Shown: positions 48,354 to 60,008, counted from the first letter of the stretch. The stretch: DNA of 64,000 nucleotides from Pleurodeles waltl (GCF_031143425.1 NC_090437.1:843833978-843897977); one strand, 5' to 3'. The notes: generated from the sequence alone by a model not told the origin. A program made the numbers and translations.

Positions 48354-49459
48354 TCAGTGGAAGTATTGTCGTATCAACTCTGCTCTGGAGTCAGCTGCAT
48401 CCTCATCATCTTCCTCCTCACCACTTCCCATGTCCCCTTCATCAGCCACTGGTCCAGCTGCCACCTCCTCTGCCTCTAGCAATGGGATGTGACTTATCAG
48501 GGCCAGATTGTGTAGCATGCAGCAGGCAACAACGACCTGCTACACTTTCAGTGGTTTTTAGAGTCGGGCACCTCTGGAGATGTGTAGACACCGAAATCTG
48601 ACCTTCAGTAGCCCAAAGGTTCTCTCAAGATCACGACTTGTCCTACAGTGGGCCTCATCGAAATAGTTTTCAGCATCTGTAGTCGGATGTCTCCCAGGTG
48701 TCAGAAGCCAGGGAAGGTTGGGATTGCCAGAGTCACCTGTGTGCACAGAGATAGGACCCATGTCAAGACCGGGAGGGAGATAGTGCAGGGTATGAACAGA
48801 GTTGAGAGTACAAGGGCACACAGACGAATGTATACATACCGATGAGCCAGGCCCGGTCCCTCTGTAGTGGTGCCATCATGTGTGGGATGTTGCTGTTCCA
48901 CAGAATGAAGGAGTCATGCACAGAACCGGAGATCTTGGCTGTCACTTGGGAGATACTTTGGTCAGCGAGACACACCACCTGCACATTGATAGAATAAATG
49001 TGTTTTCGGTTCCTAAACACTTGTTCATTTCTCCTTGGTGGCACCAAGGCAATGTGTGTGCCATCTATGGCCCCTATCACATGAGGGACATGTGCCAAAT
49101 CGTAGAAGGCACCTTTGACAGTGGCTAAATCAGCACGCTGGTGGAACCTGATGTGGCAGGGCAGATATCTTAGCATGGCACACAGTACATCCATCAAAAT
49201 GTTACTGAACATTGGCTGTGACATCCCTGCTGCCAAGCCAACTGTCATCTGGAATGACCCTGTGGCAAGAAAGTGGAGGACTGACAACACCTGTGGGAGG
49301 GATGGCATTGGGATGACGGATGGCAGGCAACAGATCAAGCTCCAACTGGGTCACCAGCTCCATGATGGTCTGATGGTTCAGACGATATGTCTGAATGACG
49401 TGTCGCTCTTTCAGGGTGGTAAGGTTGACTAGAGGTTGGTACACAGGAGCATGACTCAT
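48354..49459 (-). pseudogene. HARBI1-like: HARBI1-type (PIF/Harbinger) transposase, one intron, disrupted
   Basis: DDE nuclease of PIF/Harbinger. The start is MSHAPVYQP at 49459. The N-terminal region reads to about 49300, then a frame change near 49290 is needed to continue into QVLSVLHFLATGSFQ. Catalytic residues: Asp of VIGAIDGTHI (49063-49065), Asp of SGSVHDS (48913-48915) and Glu of DLERTFGLLKVRFRCL (48621-48623). A GT-AG intron at 48839-48737 joins AWLI to GDSGNPNLPWLL in frame. The C-terminus VVVACCMLHNLALISHIPLL and an acidic tail end at a stop at 48354-48356. Two in-frame stops, at 48558-48560 and 48540-48542, precede it. All three catalytic residues are kept, so loss is by frame and nonsense changes only. 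Confidence 0.92.
48737..48839 (-). other. 103-bp spliceosomal intron in the Harbinger transposase
   Basis: On the minus strand the donor reads ATCG/GTATGT and the acceptor TGCACACAG/GTGAC. Removing 103 bases joins Gly-Asp codons exactly, restoring the conserved run from RAWLIG to DSGNPNLPWLL. The acceptor is preceded by a pyrimidine tract. Confidence 0.88.
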
Positions 49460-50028
49460 CCTAAATATTGCACCGTATCAGGGAATATGAGAGGGAGAAG
49501 TCAGAATAAGCTGCATTGACTGTGTGGACACAGTAAAGCTGTGCAATAGTCACAAAATGTCACCCATGACGCATCTAACATTCAGCCACTATTCACTAAA
49601 CACACATAAAATGGCAGCTGCCTGTCCTGCATGCATAGGACAGATGGAAGTGACCTAATACCGCCAGCGTTAGACGTCATGGCTGTAGGCTGTCGTAACC
49701 GCTGTGCAACTCCTCATTGGATAACATGGTTGTCTATGGTAGACTGGTGGCGATCACTGCTGGCGGTGATGTCGGCGGCGGACGTGACTGCCATTTCACA
49801 TGGCAATGTTCACTTGACTCTTGATACTCCTGCACACAAGACCTCCACTGCATGTGCGGGATGTGGCAGATAGAGTGGATGCATGAAGATGGGTGAAGAA
49901 TCTGAGCGTTAGTGGCGTGAAGACATGTGAGTGTGGCTATGAGATGTGTGAGATGTGTGCTGTCCACTTCTGTCCCTCTGATGCTACTCTATATGACTTA
50001 GCCCTTCTGTCTGTGTCACCCATCGCAG
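49460..50028. promoter_or_regulatory. Candidate bidirectional promoter of the Harbinger element
   Basis: The only long stretch between the divergent transposase (-) and third gene (+). It is GC-richer than its surroundings around 49660-49790, with GGCGGTGATG and GGCGGCGGACGTGAC (a CRE-like GACGT). It has an inverted CCAAT box (ATTGG) at 49718. No TATA box is obvious. The function is inferred from position. Confidence 0.4.
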
Positions 50029-51510
50029 AGGCCCAGCTGGGGATGTCTTCCCAATGAGGTAGGGGTGCCCGTCGGACCCTGATCCCCCCCTAAATGGCCC
50101 TCATCCCCTGAGGTGGATGGGCGCTTGAGGGCAGCACAACAACCACAACGGGGTAAGTACACACTCTCACCTCGTTAATGTGTTGCTTATATGGGTTTGG
50201 GTTGAGGGCTAGAGGGAAGCTGTAGCGTAGGTAAGAGGTAGATGCCTGTCCACCATGGGTATCAGTCACTCTGGCAGGATTGGTATCACAGATGTGTGCC
50301 CATACTATGCAGACAGTGACTTATGAGGGCAAGTACTTCCAATGTGTAATTTGTGTGGTCACCCTCAACCAAGTTTTGGAACCCAGCTCCTGCCAACGAG
50401 GTGTTAGGGCATTGTCATTTGCATTTGCCTACCACTGCGCCAGGGGAGATAAGTGAGTCCTCTATCTGCTGCCATGTACAGTATGTGTAGTGAGGCAGAG
50501 TGGGGCAAGACGTAACTGTTCTAATTGTCAGTGGCTTAGTAGGCATGCTACCTACCCATGTAGGATTCAGTTGTTGCATGAGTACAGGAATTGTTTCCCT
50601 AAACAGCCATGTGAAGTTGCCAAGCACTGGGCAAGTGTGACTAGTGTGACTCACATCAAGTACATGGGTACAATTGTACCACCATCAGCAGTTCACATCA
50701 GCATAGCTGTTGTCTACCCCATGGTGTCCCACTGTTGTAGCATGTATAGGTGAGGGCGTGGCATGGCAGCAGATAATACTGTTGTTACTCTGTGTGACTG
50801 TTGTGCTGGCATTGACCCATTGCACCCTGTCTTTCTCTCCCACCCTGCCTCCCTCCCTCCCTCTGCTCCACTGCCTGTGTGCATCAGCATCATCTGGTGA
50901 AGAAGGGTCACCGGCAAGTGGGGAATCTGCAGCCCACGGGACCCAGGAGGCTGATTCCAGCAGAGCTGAGGGGACCAATGGGACAGAGGGCGAGTGAAAT
51001 GCTACGGGGGAGCCAGGATCGACCACACCATCTTCAGAGTCCTCCTCCAATGGCAGCTCCCTGGCGGACCCATCTGGTACCACTCCAGTAACATCCTTGT
51101 CTGCCACACCCCTTTCCAGCACCGCCCTCCCTGTAGCTCCCCACCCAGTTGCCCGTGCCTGCTCACCCAGGAGGGTGGGCATCTCCTTCTCCGCAGGCAC
51201 CTCTGTACCCGCCCTAGTCAGCCCTGCTGTCCTCAATGAGGAGACTATTGACTTCCTGGGGTCCATCACAGTGGGAAAGTCAACCATTATGAATGCCATC
51301 CAGGGACTGACATTGCAGATGCTGCAGACCAATGCATTCCTGGAAGGCAGTCACGGTGGTCTGGCTGGCCTGCAGAGATCATTTCAGGCTCTGGCTTCCA
51401 CATTGATGGTAGCCAGTATCCTTTCTTCTTCCGTCCGCCCTCCAGCTACCTGTTCCCAATCCCACATCTCGCTCCCCATACCCATCCACGGTACATTTTC
51501 TGACCCATAA
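50029..51510 (+). pseudogene. Third Harbinger gene, two exons, unknown function
   Basis: I do not recognise this protein. A first exon ending EVDGRLRAAQQPQR has a good donor (CGGG/GTAAGT, intron from 50153). A second exon begins at 50888 after TGTGCATCAG. The splice joins in frame to ASSGEEGSPASGES and a Ser/Thr/Pro/Gly-rich region. One TGA interrupts at 50995-50997. The C-terminal part (LNEETIDFLGSI at 51232, then NAIQGLTLQMLQTNAFLEG and LAGLQRSFQALASTL) is predicted helical and resembles a dimerisation segment. The 5' part of exon 1 shows further frame changes. Its place, transcribed away from the transposase inside the element, suggests an accessory role. Confidence 0.55.
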
Positions 51511-52340
51511 ACACCACCGCTGCCATGCACACACACAACATTCAGATGCAAACATGACAACATCCACTGCCTACACCGACTCCCCCACCACCTCTCCCCT
51601 CACAGGCACTACACCACTCACACCCGCAGTCACCACCTCATCAGTCCCAGATCCTGCCACAAGTGCCCTCACTGCCACCATCACCACAATATCAGAAATG
51701 CATACATGCACCCCATACACCACATGTGCCCTCAGCACAACTGTCAACACCACCACATGCAGCACACCCACTCTACCTGCAGACACCACCACAACATTCA
51801 CTCACACATCCCCCTGCCATTTCCATGCATCTCCTCCCCCCTTTCCCACTACATCGAAATGCCCGCAGTCACCCACCCAACAGTCACGCAGCACACATAT
51901 GGCATCCAAGCATGCACCTGTACCCAAATCACTTCCACATCTCTCAACCACTCCCTCTCCCTCCACTCCCATACCTTTCTGCCATGACCGTCCCAGTGCC
52001 CCCAACAAACATTTCCTTTGTTAATTTTCCCTGTTCCCTACCAGTGAACTAGTCTCTGCCGCCCAAGCATCCTGTTACCCTCCCCAGACCCCTGCCTTCC
52101 ACCTCCCAGTCCTCCCCTGGTCATCGCCATGCCCTCCACCACCTAAGACTTCCACCCCCACCAAGTCCACAGTCACCCCTCCCAAACCCAAACCCAAGCC
52201 CACTCCCCCTAAATCTAAGTCAAAGCCTAAACCTCCCCATCCAAGCTTAAGGATCCCCTCATCAAACCCAAACCCCCACCCCTGTCCCCCACCCCTGAGG
52301 TGCCTGCATGCCCCATTGATGCACCTGCCCAGTGGATGTC
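51511..52340. repeat. C-rich, CA/CC-rich low-complexity tract
   Basis: Very C- and A-rich plus strand with CACCAC, CCTCCC and CCCAAACC words. Open frames here give Thr/Pro/His-rich or, on the other strand, Val/Gly-rich strings with no family resemblance. It may be the 3' UTR of the third Harbinger gene. Confidence 0.7.
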
Positions 52341-52997
52341 AGCAGTGTGCAGTCAGGAGTCAAGTTGGGGCCTTATTCGTTGCCCAGTGTGCAATGGGCA
52401 CTATGGACATTCTGGACTGGCCTTTGGGCCCCTTTGTACATAGTTATTATTTGAATTTCTGACATTTTAAATATTTCTGCACCACTGCACCATTAGTGTC
52501 GATGGTAACAACCTTGTCCTGGCTTTCCTTCCACATGTATGTGCTGTATATATGCAATTTGGTGTGTGTGAGTGTGTGTTTGTGTGTCTGTGTGTGTGGG
52601 CATGGCTTGCTGTACCATGTCTGTGTGTTGTGTGTACTAAAGTCATTCCCTCCAGTGTGTGCTAGGTGGGTGTACTTACGGTTGGTGTCTTTGTCGCTGG
52701 TCCTGGAGTTCAATGGCCAGCAGGAGCATTGGATAGACTTTCAATTTGCGTTCCATGGGTCCTGCGGAAGTGCTTATGTTCCTGAAAGTGACTGCTCCCT
52801 TTTCAGTGATTTGTTTCTGCCAGGCTTTTCATGGCGGTGCGACTGCCCCAGAAATCCTGGCAGTGTGCAGCCTCGTGATAGGGTCGTGGGAAACAGCCTC
52901 ATCACCGGCGATTCGGCGGTGACTTGGCTGTGTTCTGTTTCATAATATGGCGGCCTGCTCCACCGGGGCCGTGGCGGTGTGACTTGTAATGATCACC

Positions 52998-53424
52998 AGA
53001 GTTTGCACACTTTCAAACAAGTAGAAACGTTTGTGAATATGTCCCACAGGACATTTGTTTGACTTATTACACTTACTCTGGTTCTCGTTGGCAATCAGGG
53101 TGGTCCTTGTGTAGCATACATAAGTTCCCTAAGAAGCACTTCAAAATTAAGTCATGCCTTTACATTTTGCCACACAGGGTACTCTGTGACAATGTGGCAT
53201 ATGTTCTGTCCACTAGTATGTGCAGGGTGGGTTCTATAATGCACGTTAATCGAACAGAACACCTACCACGTTCTGACGGCGGATAAGGGTGTCAAGCAGG
53301 CCAGAAGGTAGTCCATGATTTCCTGAAATAGATTAAGTAAAATTATGTGGCTACTTGCCTAACAAAGCAGTGGCCCATGGACGTTCGGTATCCATGCACA
53401 GCCACTGAAAGGTTTACCCAAGGG
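52998..53424. other. Spacer between Harbinger and piggyBac remnants
   Basis: Nothing recognised. The piggyBac reading frame ends near 53425, so part of this may be its 3' region. Confidence 0.4.
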
Positions 53425-54931
53425 CAGTCGATTTCCCAGAACTTTGCTCTAGTATGATACAACGTAAAGCAGGTAGGGAAACTGAGCTCTGGTTGAGATG
53501 AGCACAAGGAACCATAATAACGACTCTCCTGACTCTTTCCATGCTTCGAGCACACTTTACAGCGACAACATGGACATTCCTTTTTGGGTGTTGTAGGAAT
53601 GCGATCATCAAAGTATTGCTCCTGCAGCCTTGCCACATCCTCCAGAACATATGAAGTGGAGGCTGCTGTGTCTGTAGCAGCAGTGAGGTTTTCAATCACA
53701 GAGAACTGGAAGTCAAGGAAATACATCAGTCTTCCTATGATTGTCTGACAATAATAAATAACATAAGCATTGTATGTTGCTATTTGGCTCAGGTGGGCAA
53801 ACTGTTATTTGTACCAATTGCAAATGTTATGGCACACATTGAATGGTTGAAGAATCTGGTCATTCTTGTCCACTTCGCGCATGTACTTATTGTAATCAAG
53901 TATACAGGTGGGCTTGTAGTATTCGGCTACCTGTCCCCAAACTGTGATGGAGGAAGTGCTCTCATCATGAATTGTGGTGAGCACATATACATCACGCCTA
54001 TCCAAGAACTTGACTGTGAGCAGTTCTTTGGAACGCAACACAGTACTCTGGGATTTCTGGAGCTTCTTGCAAACAAGCTCCTGTGGGAATCCTTTGTGGT
54101 TACGACAAACTGTGTGGCAGGCCACAGTGCCAGCTTTGTAGACCTCACTGAACAGCTCTACTACTGTATAGAAATTGTCCCCATAAAGGTTATAACCTTT
54201 GTAAAGGAGTGGCTGGACAAGCTCTCATACCATCTTCCCTGTGACCCCTAACGTGGGAGGACAATCTACAGGGTTTAGCATGGAGTCTTTCCCTGTATAC
54301 ATTCTCAAGCTGTACACACAGACAGAAGAGCTCTCATACAGGATGTATAGCTTGATGCCACAGTAAGCTCTTTTGCTTAGATCTCTGGAAACCTGGCAGA
54401 CAAATGTTCCACGACCAGCTGAATTTTTAACAACCTGTCATGGTCTGGATGGTCCCGGGACAATGCAGCATTTCAATGAGAACTGTCATTGAAATGCAGC
54501 ATGCGCCGCAATAGCAAAAAATGATCTCTGCTCATGTAGGGTGCAAAGATGGGGGGTTACCCAAACTGTGCGAGTTGTCCAGTAGGACTGAAAGGTGGGC
54601 ATCTGCACTAAACCCATTTTGAACAAAATCGGTGGGCTACCAAGAGAACTTTGTCTGTGCTTACCACTGCACGCACCTGCTCTCTGGGTTTGGCTAACCT
54701 GCTGTTGTCCCGCTGCATGAACTGTGCTTGTGAAGGGACAGCACGACGGGCTACATCGTCTTCCTCAGAATCATTGGAACAGATGTTGTCGGATGGGACT
54801 GAAAAATCACTCCCAGATTCTGCTCCATTGTCCTCATCTTCAGATGCTGTCTTAGTCTCTGATCCTGCCTCAGAACTGTCCACCATAACACGAGTTACGG
54901 CTTCAGCAGCAGTCATCCAATGAGGTGCCAT
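53425..54931 (-). pseudogene. Second piggyBac (PGBD-type) transposase pseudogene
   Basis: Minus strand, more decayed than the copy at 31.8 kb and clearly a different lineage. The acidic N-terminus (SGSDFSVPSD, NDSEEDDVARR) lies at 54770-54880. The RT-like name does not apply; it is a DDD transposase. The middle reads KLYILYESSSVCVYSLRMYTG near 54330, and NLYGDNFYTVVELF, carrying the second catalytic Asp, near 54180. DRRDVYVLTTIHDE and REVDKNDQ, the third Asp, follow at about 53980-53880. The C-terminal Cys cluster (CPCCRCKVC) lies at 53560. The block expected to hold the first Asp, before KRAYCGIKLY, is lost or mutated. At least one in-frame TGA and several frame changes occur. No TTAA ends were found. 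Confidence 0.85.
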
Positions 54932-54995
54932 CTCTGCTACTAGCTAAGCTGACCCTCTAAAACACTACCCCACGTAGAAGGCAGATATAAATACA

Positions 54996-57192
54996 TTTTA
55001 GACCTGGCATCCTTGGTGTGGTCTCCCCTGTCTTTTTGCCTCTGCCTCCCATGTTTTGACTATGTGCCGGAGTTTGCTGACCAGTGCTAAATTGAAAGTG
55101 CTCCTTGTGTAAATTGTAGATGTAATTGGCTTTTCCATGACTGGCATATATGATTTACTAGCAAGTCCCGAGTAAAGTGCACTAGAGGTGCCCAGGAACT
55201 GTAAATCAAATACTACTATTTGGGCCTGCAGATCGGATTGTGCCACCAACATTAGTAGCCCTGTAAACATGGCTCTGACCTGCCACTACAGTGTCTATGT
55301 GTGTAGTTTTAAACAGCCAATTCGACCTGGCAAATGTACCCACTTGCCAGGCCCAAACCTTTCCTTTTTATACATGTAAGGCACCCCTAAGGTAGGCCCT
55401 GGGAAGCCCCATGGGCAGGGTGCAATGTATGTTAAAGGTAGGACATGTACTGATGTGTTTTAACTGTCTTGACAGTGAAATACTGCCAAATTTGTTTTTC
55501 ACTGTTGCAAGGCCTATCTCCCGCATAGGTTAATGTGGGGGCTGCCTTTAAATATCTTTTAGGTGCAGTTTCCCTTTGGGGGCAGATAGAGAAATGGAGT
55601 TTGGGTTCTCTAAACTCACAATTTAAAAATACAACTTTTAGTAAAGTTGGTTTTTAGATTGTCAGTTTGAAAATGCCACTTTTAGAAAGTGGACATTTCC
55701 TTGCTTAAACCATTATGTGACTCTGCCTGCTTGTGTATTTCCTATCTGGGTCAGAATGACAGTTGGGCTGTTTTTGGATCTCCACTAGACAGTGACTTAA
55801 AGGGAGCTGGGTGTAAACTACATATTCTGATGGGTCATCTGGGCTAGAGTGGCGAGAGGAGCTGACACATAGACCTTAATGGGCTGTGCCTCCCCTCACA
55901 CAATGCAGTCTCCAACCCCCTGGTGTGTGTCTGGGGCCAGAGCTGGGAAAGGCAGGATCTTGTGAGCAACAGAGACTTTCCTTTGAAGTTTGCTTACTTC
56001 AAAGGCAGAAAGGGGTATAAGAAGTGGACCCAAGACTCCAGATTTTTAGATTACTTCCGGACTCAAGGGGAACCTTTGCCAAAGAGAAGAGCTGGAGGAG
56101 GAGTACTGTCCTGTCCCTTTGCCTGTGACTGTGGTCTGCTGAGTTGGCCTGCAGTTGCTGTTTCTGCCTGAAAGAGGACAGAGACTGGACTTTGTGGTAT
56201 ATTCCTGCTTGTGAAGTGTCTCCAAGGGTGTGGACTGAGCTTTTATCCTGTTTTAAAGTCTCAGGGCCATCAAAGACTTCCTCTGCCAGCACCTGGACTC
56301 TCCCTGCTGAGACTCCTGCACTGCTAAGTGGTGCCAACTCCAGTCCTTGGGCCCTTTAAAGGTGAAGCTGGTGGAACCAGGGCGGAAATCCATGCACAGG
56401 AGCCGTGCGGGGAAATATCCAATGCACCACCTGCAACGCGGCTGTAAAAACGATGCCCCACCTGCATCGTGGCTGAGAAATCGACCCACCACCTACATTG
56501 TGGCTGGGAAATTGAAGCATCACCTGCACAGCGGCTGAAGAAATTATGCAACACCCCCTTACGGCTGCTAAAATTGACGCAACCCCCATGCAGCACGGTT
56601 CCTCATCACTGTGCAGCTGGATTTTGCACTCATTGTCTCTGGGCATCAAAATCAACATGAACCTGCCCGGATCCGAGGTGCCCGTCTGGAAATCGACATA
56701 TAACTCTCTTGCGGGAGAGAAAAATTAGGCATCGCCTACCCGACCGGAGGAGAAACAACGCATGGCCTCACTTGTGAGTAATGAATCGAAGCATTGATGA
56801 CTTTTCCGACGCATGCTGGCTCGTGCGGCTTTATTTTTTACGCAAACCAGGTACTTTGTGTAACATCAGTGCATCCATTGTTTTCTTTGAAGTAAGAATC
56901 TTTTTAATTTAAAAACTAATAACTTTACTTGTGTATGTTGGATTTTTGTTGTTTTGGTCTTCTTTGATTTAGATAAATATTGGCTTTTTTTTTCTAAACT
57001 GGTGTTGTGCCCATTTGGAGTGTTTTCACTGTATTACTGTGTGTGTTGGTACAAATACTTTGCACCTTACCTTTGAGATAAGCCTGACTGCTGGGTTATC
57101 TTAAGTGTGTATCTCAATTGCACTGACTAGAGTGAGGGTCCCTGCTTGGACAGAGTGCAAACTAACTGCCAACCAGAGATCCCATTACTAAC

Positions 57193-57193
<1 letters not shown>
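54996..57193 (+). mobile_element. Solo LTR, 2,198 bp, full-length relative of the 28.9-kb copy
   Basis: Starts TTTTAGACCTGGC (family TGTTAGA) and ends CATTACTAACT (family TCTAACA). Flanking five bases are ATACA and ATATA, a one-mismatch duplication. It shows the complete block order of this LTR family, including an intact TTAA (near 55706) at the position where piggyBac entered the 28921 copy. No internal retroviral genes adjoin it. Confidence 0.8.
56425..56600. repeat. ~31-bp minisatellite inside the LTR, five units
   Basis: Units of about 31 bases with the form CACCTGCATCGTGGCTGAGA, then AATCGACCCAC, drifting along the array. GCGGCTG or GTGGCTG recurs every 31 bases. Weaker counterparts exist in the LTRs at 15.4 kb and 5 kb (GC-rich imperfect words), so it is a family feature. 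Confidence 0.82.
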
Positions 57194-57283
<90 letters not shown>

Positions 57284-57398
57284 GAATGCACACACACATA
57301 CATATATATATGCATGAGAGAGCTTTCTTTCCCTCTACACAGTCTCTCTCTCCTCTCTATACACACATACACACACACACACACACATATATATATAT
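57189..57398. repeat. TA and CA microsatellites
   Basis: A nearly pure (TA)n run of about 90 bases starts at 57194, directly at the LTR's right end. After a short gap come a CA-rich block (57280-57305) and an (AC)n-(AT)n block (57360-57398). Confidence 0.97.
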
Positions 57399-58199
57399 GG
57401 GGGGTGATCGTGGCCCCCAGGGAAACTACACATCTATAAAAAAAATTACCCCCACAGAGGGTCAGCCCTCCTCACAGACGTCCCCCTGTAAATTTAATTT
57501 TTTGTCGTATTTCCTGCGCGGCTACGATCCACGGCTGGCAAACCCTTTCAAGGAGGCTCTCCTTTTCAAACAATGCGTTCATGAAAGGTGGGGAAGCACT
57601 GGAGGATTTTTAAAGCCCCTATTGGTGTCGGCCAACATGCGCACCAATGGGGTTAATTTGATAAAACGCAAAAAGCATCAAAGTGTGAGTGCACATTTAT
57701 CAGGTAAATAAATGAGGAAGTATACCATTTTGCAATCCATTTATTCTTAAAACATAAAATAAATATGGATAAATACCAATATAATGGCAAAAAAATAAAT
57801 ACAGACAGAAATTTTAAAACAAAATAGGTACCATAAAACTGTCCTAATTAAAATTATTGGTGACTTCTTGACAAAGCTAATAGGTCTGAGTTATATATGT
57901 TGATTTGCTGCACCCTTGATAAAACCAATAGACTGCTGCTTTTTATATTTTTCTGTTCTGACCCTTTGACAAAGCCAATAGGCCTGCCTTAATTAAAATG
58001 ACACCCTTTATATTGTTATATGACATAGTCACCGGGGCAATGGGGGCATATGGGTGCCTACGAGGGTGTATTATATCTTTTCCCTCCCTTGTAAAATGTC
58101 TGATTTATCTGTTATTCTCGCCAGTCACCCATTTATTAGATGCAAACCTACAGGTTCTTATGGTAGGTGCACTGGAAGTGGTTAACAATAGGATTAAAG
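57399..58199. other. Mostly unassigned, with a short 45-48 bp spaced repeat
   Basis: A 20-base phrase close to CCTTTGACAAAGCCAATAGG occurs three times, near 57867, 57911 and 57960. Each copy contains a CCAAT-like core, and the spacing is 45 and 48 bases. The rest shows no coding signal or termini. Confidence 0.6.
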
Positions 58200-58545
58200 C
58201 TATAAAACTACAGTAAGACTGCTCGACCTTGGGCAGTGGTGTTCAGCCAAAGAGACAGATCTTTGGGCTACACATGATGTTCCTAGCCATAAGGGACTTC
58301 ACCTGGTCTACCACTACCACCTAAAAACCCTGCAACATGCTTATAGCATATAATATGGGGCATGCCATTTGAAATAAGGCAACATCTTCCTCCCTACATA
58401 TGGTACAGGAGGGGGGGTTCCCATGATACATGCTGTGCAATCTCTTAGATGTTAGGTAAGTGCAGTATGTGTCATTAAATGGGAGAAGAGTGAAGTTTGC
58501 ATTTCTTGATATCCTGCCTGTGGAACCAATGCCACTGCCCATTCT
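58200..58545 (-). pseudogene. L1-type LINE ORF2 C-terminus
   Basis: On the minus strand, YLTSKRLHSMYHGNPPSCTICREEDV followed by HMACP-like MACPILYAI matches the Cys-His-rich C-terminal domain of L1 ORF2 (pattern C-x2-C with H and CP downstream). Only this tail remains. The sequence to the left of it may be 3' UTR. Confidence 0.62.
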
Positions 58546-58879
58546 TTATACATCAGTTAACCCTCCAAGGTTGAATTCCCATTTGCACTCAGGTTTCCCA
58601 GCTCACATGTAGTAGAGTCGTCAGTGCCATGGTAATGAAGTGTTGCTACTTTCCTGGAAACACCGGAAGTGAGTTGTGCTTGAAGTACACTGTCAGTAAT
58701 GTGTTCTGTATTCTGTATTCTCCATCCCCCATGTTATCCTGGCTGTCCTTGTCAGTGATGCAATGGTTAAGAATTGACTGTCTGATGGATCAAGGTTTGC
58801 TCTAAATTGTACATAATCAAACATCTATCCGTAACAATATCATAGACCACCCGGATTAGGCTTGCTTCAATCACTCAAT

Positions 58880-59325
58880 CAATCAGTCAACGCTTTTGTA
58901 AAGCTCACTACTCACCCGTGAGGGTCTCAAGGTGCTGGTGGGGGGGAAGCTGCTACTGCTCGAACAGTCAAGTCTTAAGGTGTCTCCTGAAGGTAAGCAG
59001 GTCCTGTGTCTGTCGCAGGTGGGCGGGAAGAGTTTCCACGTCTTGGCAGTGAGGTGGGCGAACGATCTGCCACCGGCAGTCGTTCTGTGGATGCATAGGA
59101 CGGTGGAGAGGGCAAGGTCAGCGGAGCGAAGCTGTCGGGTTGGGGTGTAGGAGAGCAGTCTGTTGAGGTATTCTGGTCCGGTGTTGTGCAATGCCTTGTG
59201 ACCGTGGGTGTGGAGTCTGAACATGATTCTCTTCTTGGCGGGGAGCCGGTGCAGGTCTCTCAGGTGGGCTGTGATGTGGCTGTGGTGGGGGATGCCCAGG
59301 ATGAGGCGTGCGGAGGCGTTCGGTA
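58880..59325 (-). pseudogene. CR1/L2-like LINE ORF2 C-terminus
   Basis: The minus strand reads LRDLHRLPAKKRIMFRLHT (family LHWLPV-RI-FK), then GPEYLNRLLSYTPTRQLRSA (family PYL-LL--Y-P-R-LRS) and SFAHLTAKTWKLFPP (family FS--A---WN-LP). These are in the right order for the end of a CR1/L2-group ORF2. The frame closes near 58883 and is followed by TCAATCAATC words, which may be the 3' terminal repeat of the element. Confidence 0.75.
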
Positions 59326-60006
59326 CTTCATATGTTTTGTTGCTGCAGTCTCACAATCTTTAAGAAAACACCAGAGCGGCAAATCAGAGCATAAGGTGTT
59401 CGAAGCTCTTAATATAGCTGGTGCAACTGTTTTGACATCCTTCAGTAAAAGAGGACTAGAGGAATCAAGATTGTAATCACATACCAGAATTTTGGCGACT
59501 ACACAGCTGCCTAGGATTTTTCGTATGTAACTAGCTTCTGCATGGCCCCGGGTTGCAGCAAGCTCACATCCACTAAAGTTGCGCTGAAAAATAATAATAT
59601 TCAAGATAGGGATGTATTAGGCTTTAGACTTCCAAAGCCAGAAATATTTGTGAAGTGAAACCATACACCTGTCTGGACCCTATGAAGGTCAACCTACAGT
59701 GCCTTGAGATCCCTGAACAATTGTATGCATGAATGAAGTGAGACATCTGCAGGTCGAACTACCCATCAGAAGACTAAGGTAGTTACCTTCGCTAACAGTA
59801 TTTCTACATATTACATATATCTCTACATATCAGCAGATTCGTCATCCACTAATATGCCTCCTGGGTCTGTGTGTTGTATGCTTACAAAGATCCAAATTAA
59901 TTTCCTATATTTCCTTTCTCCAAATAATGGCACGGAATAGAAGACAGAAATTGTTGTCAGAGCACCAAGGTAGTGGACAGATGTGACGTCACATTGCGGC
60001 AGGCAC
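59326..60006. other. Unassigned spacer left of the Tc1 element
   Basis: No protein-family match. It is flanking DNA into which the Tc1-like element inserted at TA (60007-60008). Confidence 0.45.
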
Positions 60007-60008
60007 TA

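Larger units (their letters stand above)
45164..52997. mobile_element. 7.8-kb PIF/Harbinger transposon with three genes
   Basis: Left end GGCCCTAATTACAACTTTGG. The right end, read inward, is GGTGATCATTACAAG, a decayed inverted match. Flanking trinucleotides are TGA and AGA, so the duplication has drifted or the right boundary is a few bases off. It contains a Myb/SANT-like gene (+), a HARBI1-type transposase (-), and a third reading frame (+). The interior left has a CA-rich and the right a C-rich stretch. The right subterminal region is shared with the 840-bp derivative at 2566-3405. One foreign hairpin element (46134-~46800) is nested in the Myb-like gene. Confidence 0.82.

Noticed and set aside
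51554..52052. Thr/Pro/His-rich frame of 156 codons
   Set aside because: Explained by the C-rich tract; three overlapping frames are equally open.
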